A stretch of 64,000 nt of DNA. Origin: Coffea arabica. Taxonomy: Eukaryota; Streptophyta; Magnoliopsida; Gentianales; Rubiaceae. The stretch is taken from positions 682,001 to 746,000 of the forward strand of contig NC_092310.1 of the NCBI RefSeq assembly GCF_036785885.1, written 5' to 3'. This document shows positions 47,220-58,380 of the stretch, piece by piece; the first letter of the stretch is position 1; each line of letters opens with the position of its first letter. The position numbers were made by a program, and so were the translations under genes. The notes beneath the pieces were generated by a model. The model was not told where the DNA came from, ran no database searches, and saw nothing but the letters and a program-made list of their open reading frames with translations.

Positions 47220-50200
47220 TTACTTAAATGGCACTGGAACACCTATCTCCTTATTGACGATAGCCATAGCCAAGTACCGCGTACCCATTCCTATAGGTGT
47301 CTGCTCATCAGGACCCTCCCAAAATGGGGCTTCACCTTCGCCAACCAAACGCCAGTAGCCTGTCCTCAGGGAATCAGCTTGTTCATCTGTGCAATTCTCT
47401 AGCAATGCTTCTACTCGAAAATTAATGCCAAGAGAGCCAAGAAACTGAGACTGGGTGATTGGGCCATGGACTGTCACATTTTCTGTAAAACATCACCCTA
47501 TCAGCATTTGCAAACTAGTAATTTTCACATTCTCCGTGTATTTTTGAGGTAGGTTTAATTTCTTTTTCAGATTTCTATCTCCAAAAGAAAAATAATTTAA
47601 CTAAAAATCTCAGAAGATGAGAATGAGGTTACCTGAAATTTCCTCAGCAGAGTGCCTTATTGCAGTAAAATCAACATATGCACTGAGATCAGCGGAGCCA
47701 GGATTATCCAATATATTGACAAATTTGTGTTTTCGAATTGCCTGCAAAAAGCTATCATGAGTCCTGGAATAATTTTTCCTATATTAGCTAGTGAATCTCA
47801 ACAGAACAATTGATATTAACATGGGGCACCAGTTTGGAAAGATTCAATAATAAAACAAACCTTATGCAGTAAAAGTCCTAATTTTACACAAAAAAAGAAA
47901 ATATCAAGCAACTCCGAAGTCCGAAACACAGCTTCAATCAACCAAGTGCATGTAGAGTGCAATGACAAACCAAGGCAACAACCTGAAGACTGTCTGAGAC
48001 TATTCCGTTGACTCCATAATCAATGATGAGAGCTGCACCACCATCTGAACCTATTCTTTTAGCAATTGTTTGAGTCAAATCCATTGCTCTTGGGCAAATC
48101 TCAATCTGCGAAAGCTTTGCTATTTCTTCAGTCTCAGCCCACTTGCAGCGTTTCATTAAATACAGAGTTGCAGGTGTAGGCCGAGGAGATAAAACAAAAT
48201 GAAACCTAAACAACAAACCACACACCATTTATCATCAGGAAATTCAACCCTTTTAGTTAAAACTATGCCTACAAAGAAAAGGTGACATGATTCTAAGACT
48301 TACGATGAGTTTTCGTCAACATCAATCATTTTCTCATGCCATCCATGAGAAGCTCTCTGCAGACAAATCACAAACAGGGTAAACGTGAAAGGGAATAACA
48401 AGATGCAACATAAGATGATCAATTATTTCCCTTTTGGGTTTTTTTGTTGTTAGTTTATTTCAGATGAGATATGACTGTTACATCAAAAGAACAGCCCTAG
48501 AAGATTTGCTCTTCTTGATTCAGAATCCTTCTATGAGTGGATGGAGAACAACAGAGGAACCAAGAGAAAAAACGTCAGAGAATCACAGAAGAACAGAAAG
48601 CATTGAGTTATCAGCCTGAAAGTCCAGAATGGTACCATAATTAATGGAACAGTGTTCTAGTTCCAAAGGCTTATAAGAGAGTTTCAGAAACAAAGCAGCC
48701 AAAACTTGATGAGTCCCAAAATTACAAAAATCACATCACATGGCCCCTAAGAAAACTAAATTCTACAACTCAATTAATAAAGTGCAAGAATTCAGTAACC
48801 TAAGTTTATTCAACCTACCAGATTTTGCAATTAAATTTTTTCTTAACAGAAGCTCAAATGAAAAATCTATAGTTGCTAAAATTTCCAGCTATGCGTGAAG
48901 AACTTTTCAGCATCAAGTTTCTAAGGTTAGCCCCAATCAGATGCATTCACATATAAATGATGCAACAAAATAAGAGAACAAAAGTGTCAAAATAACAGTT
49001 CTACTATACACACCTGAAACTGATGAACAGGAAGGGCATCATAGAACTCATGGGCTACAATGATCGTTGGCACTGGAGAAAAAAAAAACATAAAACCATT
49101 GCCTGGGTACTTAGTTTCAGGGCTTTTAAAAACATCAATAACACATTAGACTGCTATGACATTGATTCCTAAGCACAGGAGATCTTACAGAAAAAATATG
49201 GGCAAGGATTTCCAAACTGAAACTGAACAGCCGTTATGACAAAATTTAGATATACTTCTCAAGCATGTATGCATTAGAAAACATTTCACTGAAAACAGAT
49301 AATCAAACTGACTGTGCTAAATCGTAAGTAAACTAGGAGACAGGAGAATCAAAAGTAGTCATCAATGCCCGAGCACAAAACATAGCACTGTACAACTTCA
49401 CATGCACATTGCACAGAAAAAGTCCATTTTGGAGGCATATTGCATTCCAAACAAGTAAATACAGTGAATGAAACATATTAGCAGCAGTCAAGCTCAGCTC
49501 CCATCATTGGTATGCCTGTTTATTTTTTTCTTCTATTTTTTTTAATAATATATCTATCAGATGCACAGCCCAAAATATCTTCTTACATCCAGTAGGAACC
49601 TCCTCCATTGTAGCATGCCAAGATATAGGACTGCCAGTCATAGTACTGACTATTTGTTTCTCCCCATCCTCACCCTCACATTTCAAGGTCTGATACTGGA
49701 GTTTCCGCAGCACTGGACTGCATTCAACCATGTGTATGTGCACAGATTCTGTAAAGTTCTTAAACTTGGAAACACCCTACAATTGCAACCTTTTAGAATT
49801 CAATAAACAATACCCAACAATTCATCAATGGACCAGCAAAAAACAGCACTCTATCTTACTCTTAGAAGGTCTGCCAAGAGAGTTCCTCGCCCTGGTCCCA
49901 GTTCAACTAAATTCACCTTTTCCGGTCGTCCCATTTGCTCCCAAGCGCACATTACCCATACACCAATCATCTAACATAAGTAGTTTAAGAACAATACTAA
50001 ATCAGGAAAAAACAGACAACCCATCTTAAAAAACATGCTTTTGACCATATCAAGGTTAAAAAAAAATCACGTCCCCAAACATCTGGCTCACTTCAGGAGA
50101 GGTAATAAAATCTCCTTGAGCACCAAAAACATCCCGGTTAATATAGAAACCAGCTTTTGGGTTCGTCAAGACTTCCTCCATGTACTCCGCCACCGTGATG

Positions 50201-50604
50201 GGTCCACCCCTGAATTTGATGATTCCTTTTAGATTCTTAACAAGCTCAGAATCAGAAGTCGGGCCATGGGAATGTTCTGCCAAAGTTCAGAAGCCAATTA
50301 TTTAGGTCATTAAGCTAATTGAAGTAATTCGCATTGAAAATTGTCTAAGCATGTAACAAGCACCAGGTGGGTTATACAAGCCAGAGCGGTCGATGGAGAT
50401 TTTGGTAGATGGCGACGGAGTGCAGGGAGAGTCTTCCAAGTGTTCGACGCAAGTACTATTAGGAGTGTGTGAATGTGAAGAAGAGGAAGGAGTGGAAGTG
50501 GAGCATTGGCGAAATGGGTTATTTATGCCCGGTGAAGAAGATGATGGTGCCGCGAGAAGGCGCCGATAATTAGCGGAAGCCTGAGCTGCTACTCTTCTCA
50601 ACAT
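47220..50604 (-). CDS. NDUFAF7-type protein arginine methyltransferase, mitochondrial
   Basis: S-adenosylmethionine-dependent methyltransferase (MidA/DUF185 family). The human protein dimethylates an arginine of NDUFS2 and is needed for complex I assembly. Nine exons: 50604-50364, 50276-50071, 49970-49860, 49776-49587, 49072-49014, 48356-48304, 48205-47983, 47741-47633, 47482-47220; 484 residues, and all phases close. The N-terminus (MLRRVAAQASANYRRLLAAP) is Arg/Ala/Ser-rich with no early acidic residue, as in mitochondrial presequences. The cofactor loop VELGPGRGT lies at about 171-179, followed by HMVECSP, AHEFYDALPVHQF, then GGAALIIDYG and the terminal PIGMGTRYLAM. The donor after exon 2 (GTGATT) is weak but is the only one that preserves the family sequence. 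Arabidopsis At3g28700 is the counterpart I recall. Confidence 0.95.
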
Positions 50605-51826
50605 TTTCTCGTCCTACTCACGGCTGCTGCAGCTACAGAATTCAGGAGGATGCGAAGGTGGGCAAGACGAAATCAGTGGAAAACGAGGTGGGCGGACAAC
50701 GGGGGCCTGCACGAGCCGCGCCTCGCGCGTCATATGCTTGTCGAAACTTTTTATTTTCTTGTGGAAACTCCTCCCCTCTTCTTTTTGTGGTTAAAGATGC
50801 CAAAGGACTAATCTCGCCTTACATATGATTACAATCTCTCTTGAGCCATGATTTTAATGTAATATAATGTATTCTTCTACACAAACTCGTAAAGACAAAT
50901 TGTGATAATAAATGTTATTTGATTTTGTGATAATGGAAATTCCTCGTAATACTTATCTTAAGAGTTTAGATTTAATTTTTTTTGTTATTCAATTGTACTT
51001 TGCATACTATACATTTTCAAGTTAGTATTTATTACTTTAATTGGAAGTCGCCTTTAGACGGGCAAATCAGTCAAGTATCTTGACTCGAATTTGCGAGTAA
51101 TTCAATTAAGCATTCGACTCGACCTTGATCAATGCCGAGCTTAAATCAATTTCAAGCTGCTCGATTGAGTTTTCAAGTTAAACTTGAGTATATATATCAT
51201 GTATTTGAGAGCTCATTGAGCCCTGTCAAGCACTAGATATAATATTTAATTAATATATTATAAATAATTAAATTACTTTTTTAAATTGATTATTTGCAAT
51301 ATTTACGACTCTAATCGTTTGTCAAGCTTGCTAGAATTCTATTGAGTTGAGTTTGGAGCCTTCCAATATTACGTTGAGTTGAGGTCGAATTTCGTTTAAG
51401 CAACTCGCTCGGACTTGAGTATTGCTACTAAGTATCGAGTTCACATTTAAATATGGCAATACATGAACTAGACTAGACATCATATCACACAGGTCATATA
51501 TTATTGTAACAACTTTCTCAATACTTGATGATACTTTTTTCATATATTAAAATTTCAAGTTTGAAAGGAAAAAATTCTTTTAAAATAAAAGTATAGTTTT
51601 TTTTAAAAAATTTTTTTATGATTTGATGTATGTGAAAATGAAAAGATAATTGAATTGAAAAAAAGGTGTTGATGAGATATGACCACCTATCCAAACAAAA
51701 CCTAGTGCTGCATCTAATTTAGAGAAATTTGAGAATAAAAAACACATGCATGAATGAATGATGTATGCTTAAGGGGAACATTTAATCAAACAGGTAACAA
51801 GCAAGCCCAGCGAGCGCATCAGTTCC
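50605..51826. other. Divergent promoter region of NDUFAF7 and PTH genes
   Basis: The first 130 bp beyond the NDUFAF7 start are GC-rich, with two GTGGGC boxes (about 50658 and 50689) and GCCGCGCCTCGCGCG near 50716, consistent with a housekeeping promoter on the minus strand. From about 51050 to 51450 the DNA carries a decayed repeat of TCGA/GAGTTGAG words, similar to 57960-58380. No gene seen. Confidence 0.5.
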
Positions 51827-51871
51827 ATGGCCGATGCTGCCCACTCCTCTGAGCCGAAGCAGCCCAAATAA
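51827..51871 (+). CDS. Putative upstream ORF in the PTH leader
   Basis: A 14-codon frame, MADAAHSSEPKQPK then TAA, begins in strong context (TTCCATGG). It sits in what looks like a 5' untranslated exon ending at 51893 before the donor GTAAGT. The matching acceptor would be CAACAG at 52609-52614, leaving about 31 bp of leader before the PTH start codon. If the leader is spliced this way, the small frame could lower PTH translation. Both the exon and the role are inferred. Confidence 0.35.
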   Translation: MADAAHSSEPKQPK

Positions 51872-52645
51872 TAACCAACCAAGCAACGAAATTGTAAGTA
51901 CATACGCAACATAATTTGACTCTCATAGATAGAAGTGGAGTGGTTATATATATATTCTTACGGTTTTTCGAATTTTTTTGTTTGGGGTTAAGTTTTCTTT
52001 CTTCAAAACTTTCAAAGATTTTTTTCTTCTCGTCTGATAGAAGAAAAGAAGAAAATCCTCCAACTTAGGTCTATTATGCGTATGTCTTCTGGGTGTTATG
52101 CTCATATTTTACTGTTATGCTTTGCTTCCTGAGTATGAAATGATGGAATTATCTGGCAATTGAATGCAAACTTCATGCTGCTATAGTTCTGTTCTGCTGA
52201 TGTTTGGGGACTCTGACCCAAAAGGATTCCTTTTTTAATTTCTCAATGATGTTGGACAATGTTGCTTTCTCATAGCAAGCCTCGGTTTTGAACATCAGCC
52301 CAAATATGGGTTCCTCTTGAGTTTCACAATCTAAATCACTTGCATTTATTCTCTTGAGTATTTTTTTTTTTGGGGGATTGCATCCCCATGAAGGAAAAAG
52401 GTGCAGGGAAGACAAAATTTCGTGCTTTGTTAGTTATATATATGTAAAAGAAAAAAGAATTTTTGAAAGCTGCAAGTGACTGTTGATAGTAATTATGAAT
52501 AGTTCATTGCTTCAATTGGTTCTGTGACATTACTTTGGCACATTGTTTAGAAAAGCTTGAGGCTTTACTGTATTGCATGACTATTTGTGCGAGTAATTTG
52601 TGTTTTTTCAACAGATAAACGGGGGAATTGATGAAATAGTAATAG

Positions 52646-55600
52646 ATGCTTAGCAGGTTGTCAAGGCACTATTTTTGCAGCATTTCACCTCAGCCATGGC
52701 TCTTTGTGGGCTTGGGGAATCCTGGTGATAAATTCAAGGGAACACGACATAATGTATGTCTGAGGATTTTCTTGTTACGAGAATGATGTATGCTTTTGTT
52801 TGTTGGAAGGTCTAACTTTGCCCTACCATTGTGGGATTGAAACAGGTAGGGTTTGAAATGATTGATGCATTTGCAGAGGCGGTAGGGATTCCAATGGACA
52901 CAGTTCACTGCAAAGCTCTATTTGGAAAAGGCATGTAGCGATACTTGACTTATGTATACCAAGTGCATGTGTTATTGTGTTTGAACCTGATTTGCAATAA
53001 GCATGCTTTTCATTCCAAGTTTGACAACAGGAGCTGATTAATTGATCTACAGGTTTTGTAAATGGCGTCCCTGTTTTCCTTGCAAAGCCCCAAACATACA
53101 TGAATCTCAGTGGTGAATCTGTAAGTGATTCAATATTTCCTTTACATCTCCAAGGTTGACAATTTTGAATATGCTTATTATGATAAATTATGTTCCTGTG
53201 ATAGCTCTAGCTGCTCGTCCATTTTCAGAAATTATATACTATATGAGGTAGTAGTTATGTTTGTCCTTCTATTTCTTCCTTTTCTTTTTTTCTGCAAAAT
53301 TAGTATTATAATTTTCAATCCTTTTCCAAAATCTAGATTGAGCAATTGAATAATGATCAACTAACACACAAGAAAAAAAAAAAAAAAGAACAAAAGAGTG
53401 TTTGAGAATTTTTGTTGACTGCCAATGAAATGATCTTTGCTACAATTTGTTGCAACGATGACTTAATCTGGTACTTGTTTTCAGTTTGTGGCATAAAGTT
53501 TCCTTTCTCACATGGTTTATATGTTTTTAGTGTTGTGAAGCATTTTTATTTGCTTTTTAAAGGATAACTCTATTGATAAACTAGTTGGGGATATGGAATA
53601 TGGTCAAGATCAAAATGTTTCACAGAAAGTGTTTGTCTTAAACTTTTTTTTTTCCCTTGCTAATTACTTTTTGAGAAAATCTTCTTTTTTGTTCGTCTTT
53701 TCACTTGATATTGCTCAGCATGCAAACTATTCATTTCAATTTGTTCTGGTGATTACTTCCATGTGTCCTTTTTTTTTTTTTGGCTCAGAGTGGTCCACTT
53801 GCAGCGTATTATAAGCTTCCTCTCAATCGTGTCATTGTGGTAGGTAGCTCAATATTGACTGATATATGTTTACCTTTGGGTTAAAGGATGTATTGTAAAG
53901 ACATGGTTTTGGTTGTAGTTTCATGATGACATGAACTTGCCATGTGGCGTACTTCGTCTTCATCACAATGGGGGCCATGGAAGTCATAATGGGTATGAAA
54001 TAACAACTTTCTGTGTTGATATTCTATAAGATTAGTTTCCATTGTCCTGACAAGAAGTTGTCCTTGTCAACCTCCCTCTTCTAATGTGATAATAATGTTT
54101 TTGATTCTATTTATCTGGTTATGTAATGCAAGTGAAACTTGACTAAACAGCCATTGCACGATCTTGCCGGTCAACGACTTCAGTATTTGTTGATCGTATT
54201 TTAATTTGCTTGGTTGACAAGAAGGACTTCATCTATGGTGTTGGCAGAGGGTTCTTTGCCCCTTCCTGTTGTCTGTATCTTTTCCCTTTCACTGAATTCC
54301 CACAAACATGTATTCACCGCTCAAATTGAGCATGCAGCTGATTGACAAGGAGTTCTTAAAATTTATCCTCTTGGGAGTACATCCAAAAGCTTTGCTTTAG
54401 TATCTTCTGAATAAACTGCAATGAAGCAGCCTTAAATTCTTTCTTTCCAATGTTTTATTTTCTTGCCCTATCAGATCTCTCAGTTTCTAACTTGTACAAT
54501 TTTTTCTGAAAGGTTATTGAAGGAGTCTACTTATCGTTATTTTAACTCTCTTATGAAAATTGAGCTGGCACTCAACCCCCTAGTTTCCTTTAGTTGTGCA
54601 AACTGCCATTACTCTTTTATACTGCCATCTATCAGGTACACACTAGTCAGACATTATTTCACAAAGTTACCTTTTGGAACTGATCAGTTTTTATTTCAAT
54701 AGCTAACACATGCATAAATGCTTGAGTACATGCACACTCAGATTATGTGGGGCTTTGTGGGCTTGCAGAAGATTCGATTTGGTATAGCTGTACAGGAAAA
54801 CTGAGATTAGTCTGTACTTGTTAACGTTTTATAGGCTTACAGAGGATACTGCCAACCCTCCATTATGAGTAAATTCTAATCGTTCCTATAGAAGGAATTG
54901 GTGCCCAGTAGATATCCAGACTTGTCAGTCTTCTCCTTTGTTCCTTGCACTGTATGACAATTACTAGAATAAGTTAACTCCCCAACACATTGCACAAAGG
55001 TAAAAAGCAAAAAGACTAGATCTTTAGCCCCCTGGCTGGAACTGTTACCAATGATACAATTTTTCAAAATGGTCTCTTTTTCTGTTGAATTCAGGATGTC
55101 TGACCTATTTGCATGTTTTGATATTTTGTCAGGCTGAAGAGTGTAATACATAATTTTCGTGGAAATACGTTGTTTCCTAGATTGAGAATAGGTTAGTTGC
55201 TTTCCTTTTTCCTGCTCCTCTGCATAACAGTGTGAAGAGCACAACCATTATTTCTGCACCTTAGGTATTGGCAGGCCTCCTGGTCAAATGGATCCAAAAG
55301 CATTTTTGCTGCAAAAGTTTAATGCGGCTGCTAGGGAACGGGTATGTCATTCAGAAAGGCCCCTCTCTCTTCAATTACCCTTCTTATATTGTTAATACAG
55401 AATTCTGCAGCCTGTAAGCTGTTTTTTAAGACTTATTTTGGAACCATAGGTAATGCCATGGTCCAGCCATGAAGTTGATGATTAGTTCAACTTGATTTCC
55501 GTCAGATTCTAATTTCATCAGATGTCCTGGAAGGGACAATTGTCATCAGATTTGGTTTCATGAAAATGATACATTCTGTATTTGACTTTGTTTGTCTCCT

Positions 55601-55920
55601 TATGCTGGCTGCAGTTTGTTTCATTTTTTTTTTTTGTGGGTATCCTTTTCCATTTTGGCGATCGTTGATGACATTTACTTCCATCATGCTTCCCAAATGA
55701 ATTTCTCTGAGCAATATTTTTCATTTCTAACTTTTGAAGCACGAAAGGGAAAGGCGAAAAAGCTGACTTCACTTTTTGGGTTCACTAGATTGATGCTGCA
55801 CTAAAGGAAGGGGCTTACGCATTGGAACAAGTCTTGTCTAAAGGCCTCACAGAAACAGCAAGACGCTTCAACACAGATCAGAAGTACAAGCATATAAGAT
55901 TGCAGACTATGCCTACATAA
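52646..55920 (+). CDS. Peptidyl-tRNA hydrolase (bacterial Pth type)
   Basis: Cleaves peptidyl-tRNA released from stalled ribosomes, recycling tRNA, probably in an organelle. Eight exons: 52646-52753, 52846-52930, 53053-53120, 53789-53839, 53919-53992, 55133-55191, 55265-55341, 55789-55920; 217 residues. Conserved active-site elements: GLGNPG with Asn25, GTRHN with catalytic His35, YMNLSG with Asn82, HDDM with Asp107, and GGHGSHNG with His127 and Asn128 (E. coli Asn10, His20, Asn68, Asp93, His113, Asn114). The start is fixed by an in-frame TAG immediately before the ATG. The N-terminus [14 protein letters not shown] is a short Arg/Ser-rich extension like a targeting peptide. The intron after exon 2 appears to use a GC donor. 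At5g19830 is the Arabidopsis relative I recall next to importin beta-3. Confidence 0.95.
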
Positions 55921-56356
55921 CAAGTTCTTGTACCAAAATCTTTTTCCCCAGTAGCATGTGACTTTTATTTCCCTTACAGTGTATAGACAGTTTACTAGCT
56001 ACATCTGTATCAGAATTTAAGGTGACCAACATTCTTTGGCAGCCTATCCTCTATAGACATTTACCCCTCTTAAACTATATGTATTTCAATCCAAAAATTA
56101 CCGCTAGAAATATGATAAATAAATAGAAGAGGCACCTGTTAATTCTTTTTAAAGACAGTAGGTATTGGAACTGCTTTGGTCTTGATCAGGCACATTGCCG
56201 ATGCCCTGCAAGATACTGCATAAATGTAAGGTATTATCAGAAAAGAAATAGAAATGTAACGTTATTTAATATTCAATTGGAAAATGTAAAAGATTTCATA
56301 AGACTAATTTTACTTTTATTATAGTGTGTGTGATATAGAAAAGCAAGCGCAGTTGA
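55921..56356. other. PTH 3' flank
   Basis: The PTH 3' untranslated region is expected here. No further gene or repeat recognised before the transposon duplication at 56357. Confidence 0.5.
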
Positions 56357-56368
56357 TAAATTTTGGGA

Positions 56369-57925
56369 ATAATTGCAGAAACCTCCGCTGAGGTTTTTTT
56401 GAGTAGCACTCACCTACCCTATGGTTTACAAAATAGCACTAACCTCCCCTAGGAACTAATTGGGGCCTATTGCTGTCAAAAGAGTGTGTGAATTTACCTA
56501 GCTACCCCCAATTATTTGCAGTTTTTTGATGAACAAATTTTACAAAAGAATGAATGTTGCTTGTAAACAAATTGGAGTAAATAAACTAATTAATTACTAA
56601 TTAAACAAATTGAGTAACTAATTGTTTAGTATTACCCTTTCAAAAATGTTTAGTAACTTAAACAAATTGTTTAGTATTACCTTTTCAAAAATGTGGACGA
56701 ATCCAGGCTTGGAAGAAGTGTAACTGGGGGACCTAACTAGGGGACAAAGTATTCAATCCGTCGGCCGATTACTGATCATAGGAAAATCCACCGAATAACC
56801 AACATTCTGGTCCTAAACCGTTGGACAAATCTGGTGGACCAATCCGAGCTAACCATGGAACGGATTGTAACCGATTGATGAAATCGATGGAGAAAATGTA
56901 GAATCCGTCCAACGGATTCATGTCGCACTTCATTGTTTTAATTTTATACGATTTTTGTATTTTAAGTTATTTTCTACTTTCTAGTGTCTGTTTGGGTATT
57001 GTAAGTCTACTAAGGCATATCTAACCAATGTAGCATGTTAATTGAGTCTTGTTAGAGTTTAGAAAATTGTGTCAAGCAAAGTTGTCAAGTCTAATTAGGA
57101 AACTTTCATTGTTTCCATCTTGGATTAGATTTTTGTATCTTGTAATATTATAAATAAGCCTAACTTGTAACGTTTTCAGAAGTTAGACGAATATGAGAAT
57201 TAAACTTTGAGAGTTTCATCTGTTTCTTGTTCCTTTGTGAATGCCCTTTGATACAAAGTGAGTTATCTCCTTTGTTCAAATTCTGGCTTATCAATTCAAG
57301 ATCGCGTTGAATTGTGGTGTTTTTCTACCCTTTTAAATAATCTTGAGCTATCCTTAATTATGTTAGAATCCATTTTTTATATTTATAATCTAATCAAGAT
57401 AGATCTTTCCGTTGCCTGATCGATGTAGTTCTTCAAAACAGGTTCTTGTCGAGTCGAGTTCGCATCAAATACTTCACCTTCAACTACCCAACTAAAGTCA
57501 AGGAAACCGGCTGTGTTACTCCCAAAACCAGTTGTAGTAGTGGATTGCTAAACCAGACCTCATTTATAGGCTAGTGCAAGTTCAAACCTCATTTAACTAT
57601 TTAACTAGCCATTGCTTTCACTTGATGCTTAAGCTGTTGTATGTGCATTGGAAATGGTTTGCACTTATAACCCTTGAAGTTTATTGATCCTTAATAGCTT
57701 TTGTCCTTCCTTTGCTAACACTACTAGGCAAGCAAGATGAAAGGCAAATCTGGCACAAATATCTCATCTCACTCTTTAAAGCAATTTTTTAGTGAGAATC
57801 TTTCTAGCTTGGACCAAATCTGCAACAGATTCCTTAAGTTCAGGGTGGTCAATGCAATTTCTTAAACTAGAGGGGAGGTGAGTTCTACTATAAGAAACTT
57901 TAAGGGAGGTTTCTGCAATTTTTTC
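56369..57925. mobile_element. Mutator-like TIR element, about 1.56 kb, possible DNA capture
   Basis: Terminal inverted repeats AATTGCAGAAACCTCC (left, 56370 on) and GGAGGTTTCTGCAATT (right, to about 57920) lie inside a 12-bp direct repeat TAAATTTTGGGA at 56357-56368 and 57926-57937. A 9-12-bp duplication points to the Mutator superfamily. No transposase frame is present. The middle (about 56940-57540) differs from the ends: ATAAATAAGCCTAACTTGTAACG and GAGAGTTTCATCTGTTTCTTG resemble a Copia-type LTR leader, so the element may be a Pack-MULE-like carrier or have received a nested LTR. Confidence 0.6.
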
Positions 57926-57959
57926 TAAATTTTGGGATGAAAGTCATGAACTCAGAACT

Positions 57960-58286
57960 CGTTTCCACCTATTTTCTTGAAACTTTTGAGGCAAAAACCA
58001 ATGTCCACTAACCAATTTGGCTAATACTTTTCTTGCTACTAAAAACTCGAACTCAATCAATGCCAATACTATTTGAATTTGACCTCAAACGAGTACATAA
58101 CATTAAACTCGACTTCAATTCAAGGCCATTGTAATCAAGTTTGAGCTTGACTCGATTGAGCTCAAGAATACTGTGAACCTTTTGGAAGCTCGAGCTCGAT
58201 TTTTGCTAAGATATGAACCTATAATAGTCATTTCATAATATTCTTGGGTACTCGAGTACTAAATACTGATGCTCGAATTCAACTTG

Positions 58287-58322
<36 letters not shown>

Positions 58323-58380
58323 AGAAATTGAGTTGGAGTTGAGTCTTTGACCAAGCAAACTTGGCTTGCTTGCAGTCCTA
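57960..58380. repeat. Decayed CTCGA-word repeat with AT microsatellite
   Basis: Many AACTCGA, GAGCTCGA and GACTCGATTGAGCTC words of the kind found in old plant non-autonomous transposons, related in style to 51050-51450. Includes an (AT)n run at about 58288-58320. Ends not resolved. Confidence 0.5.
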
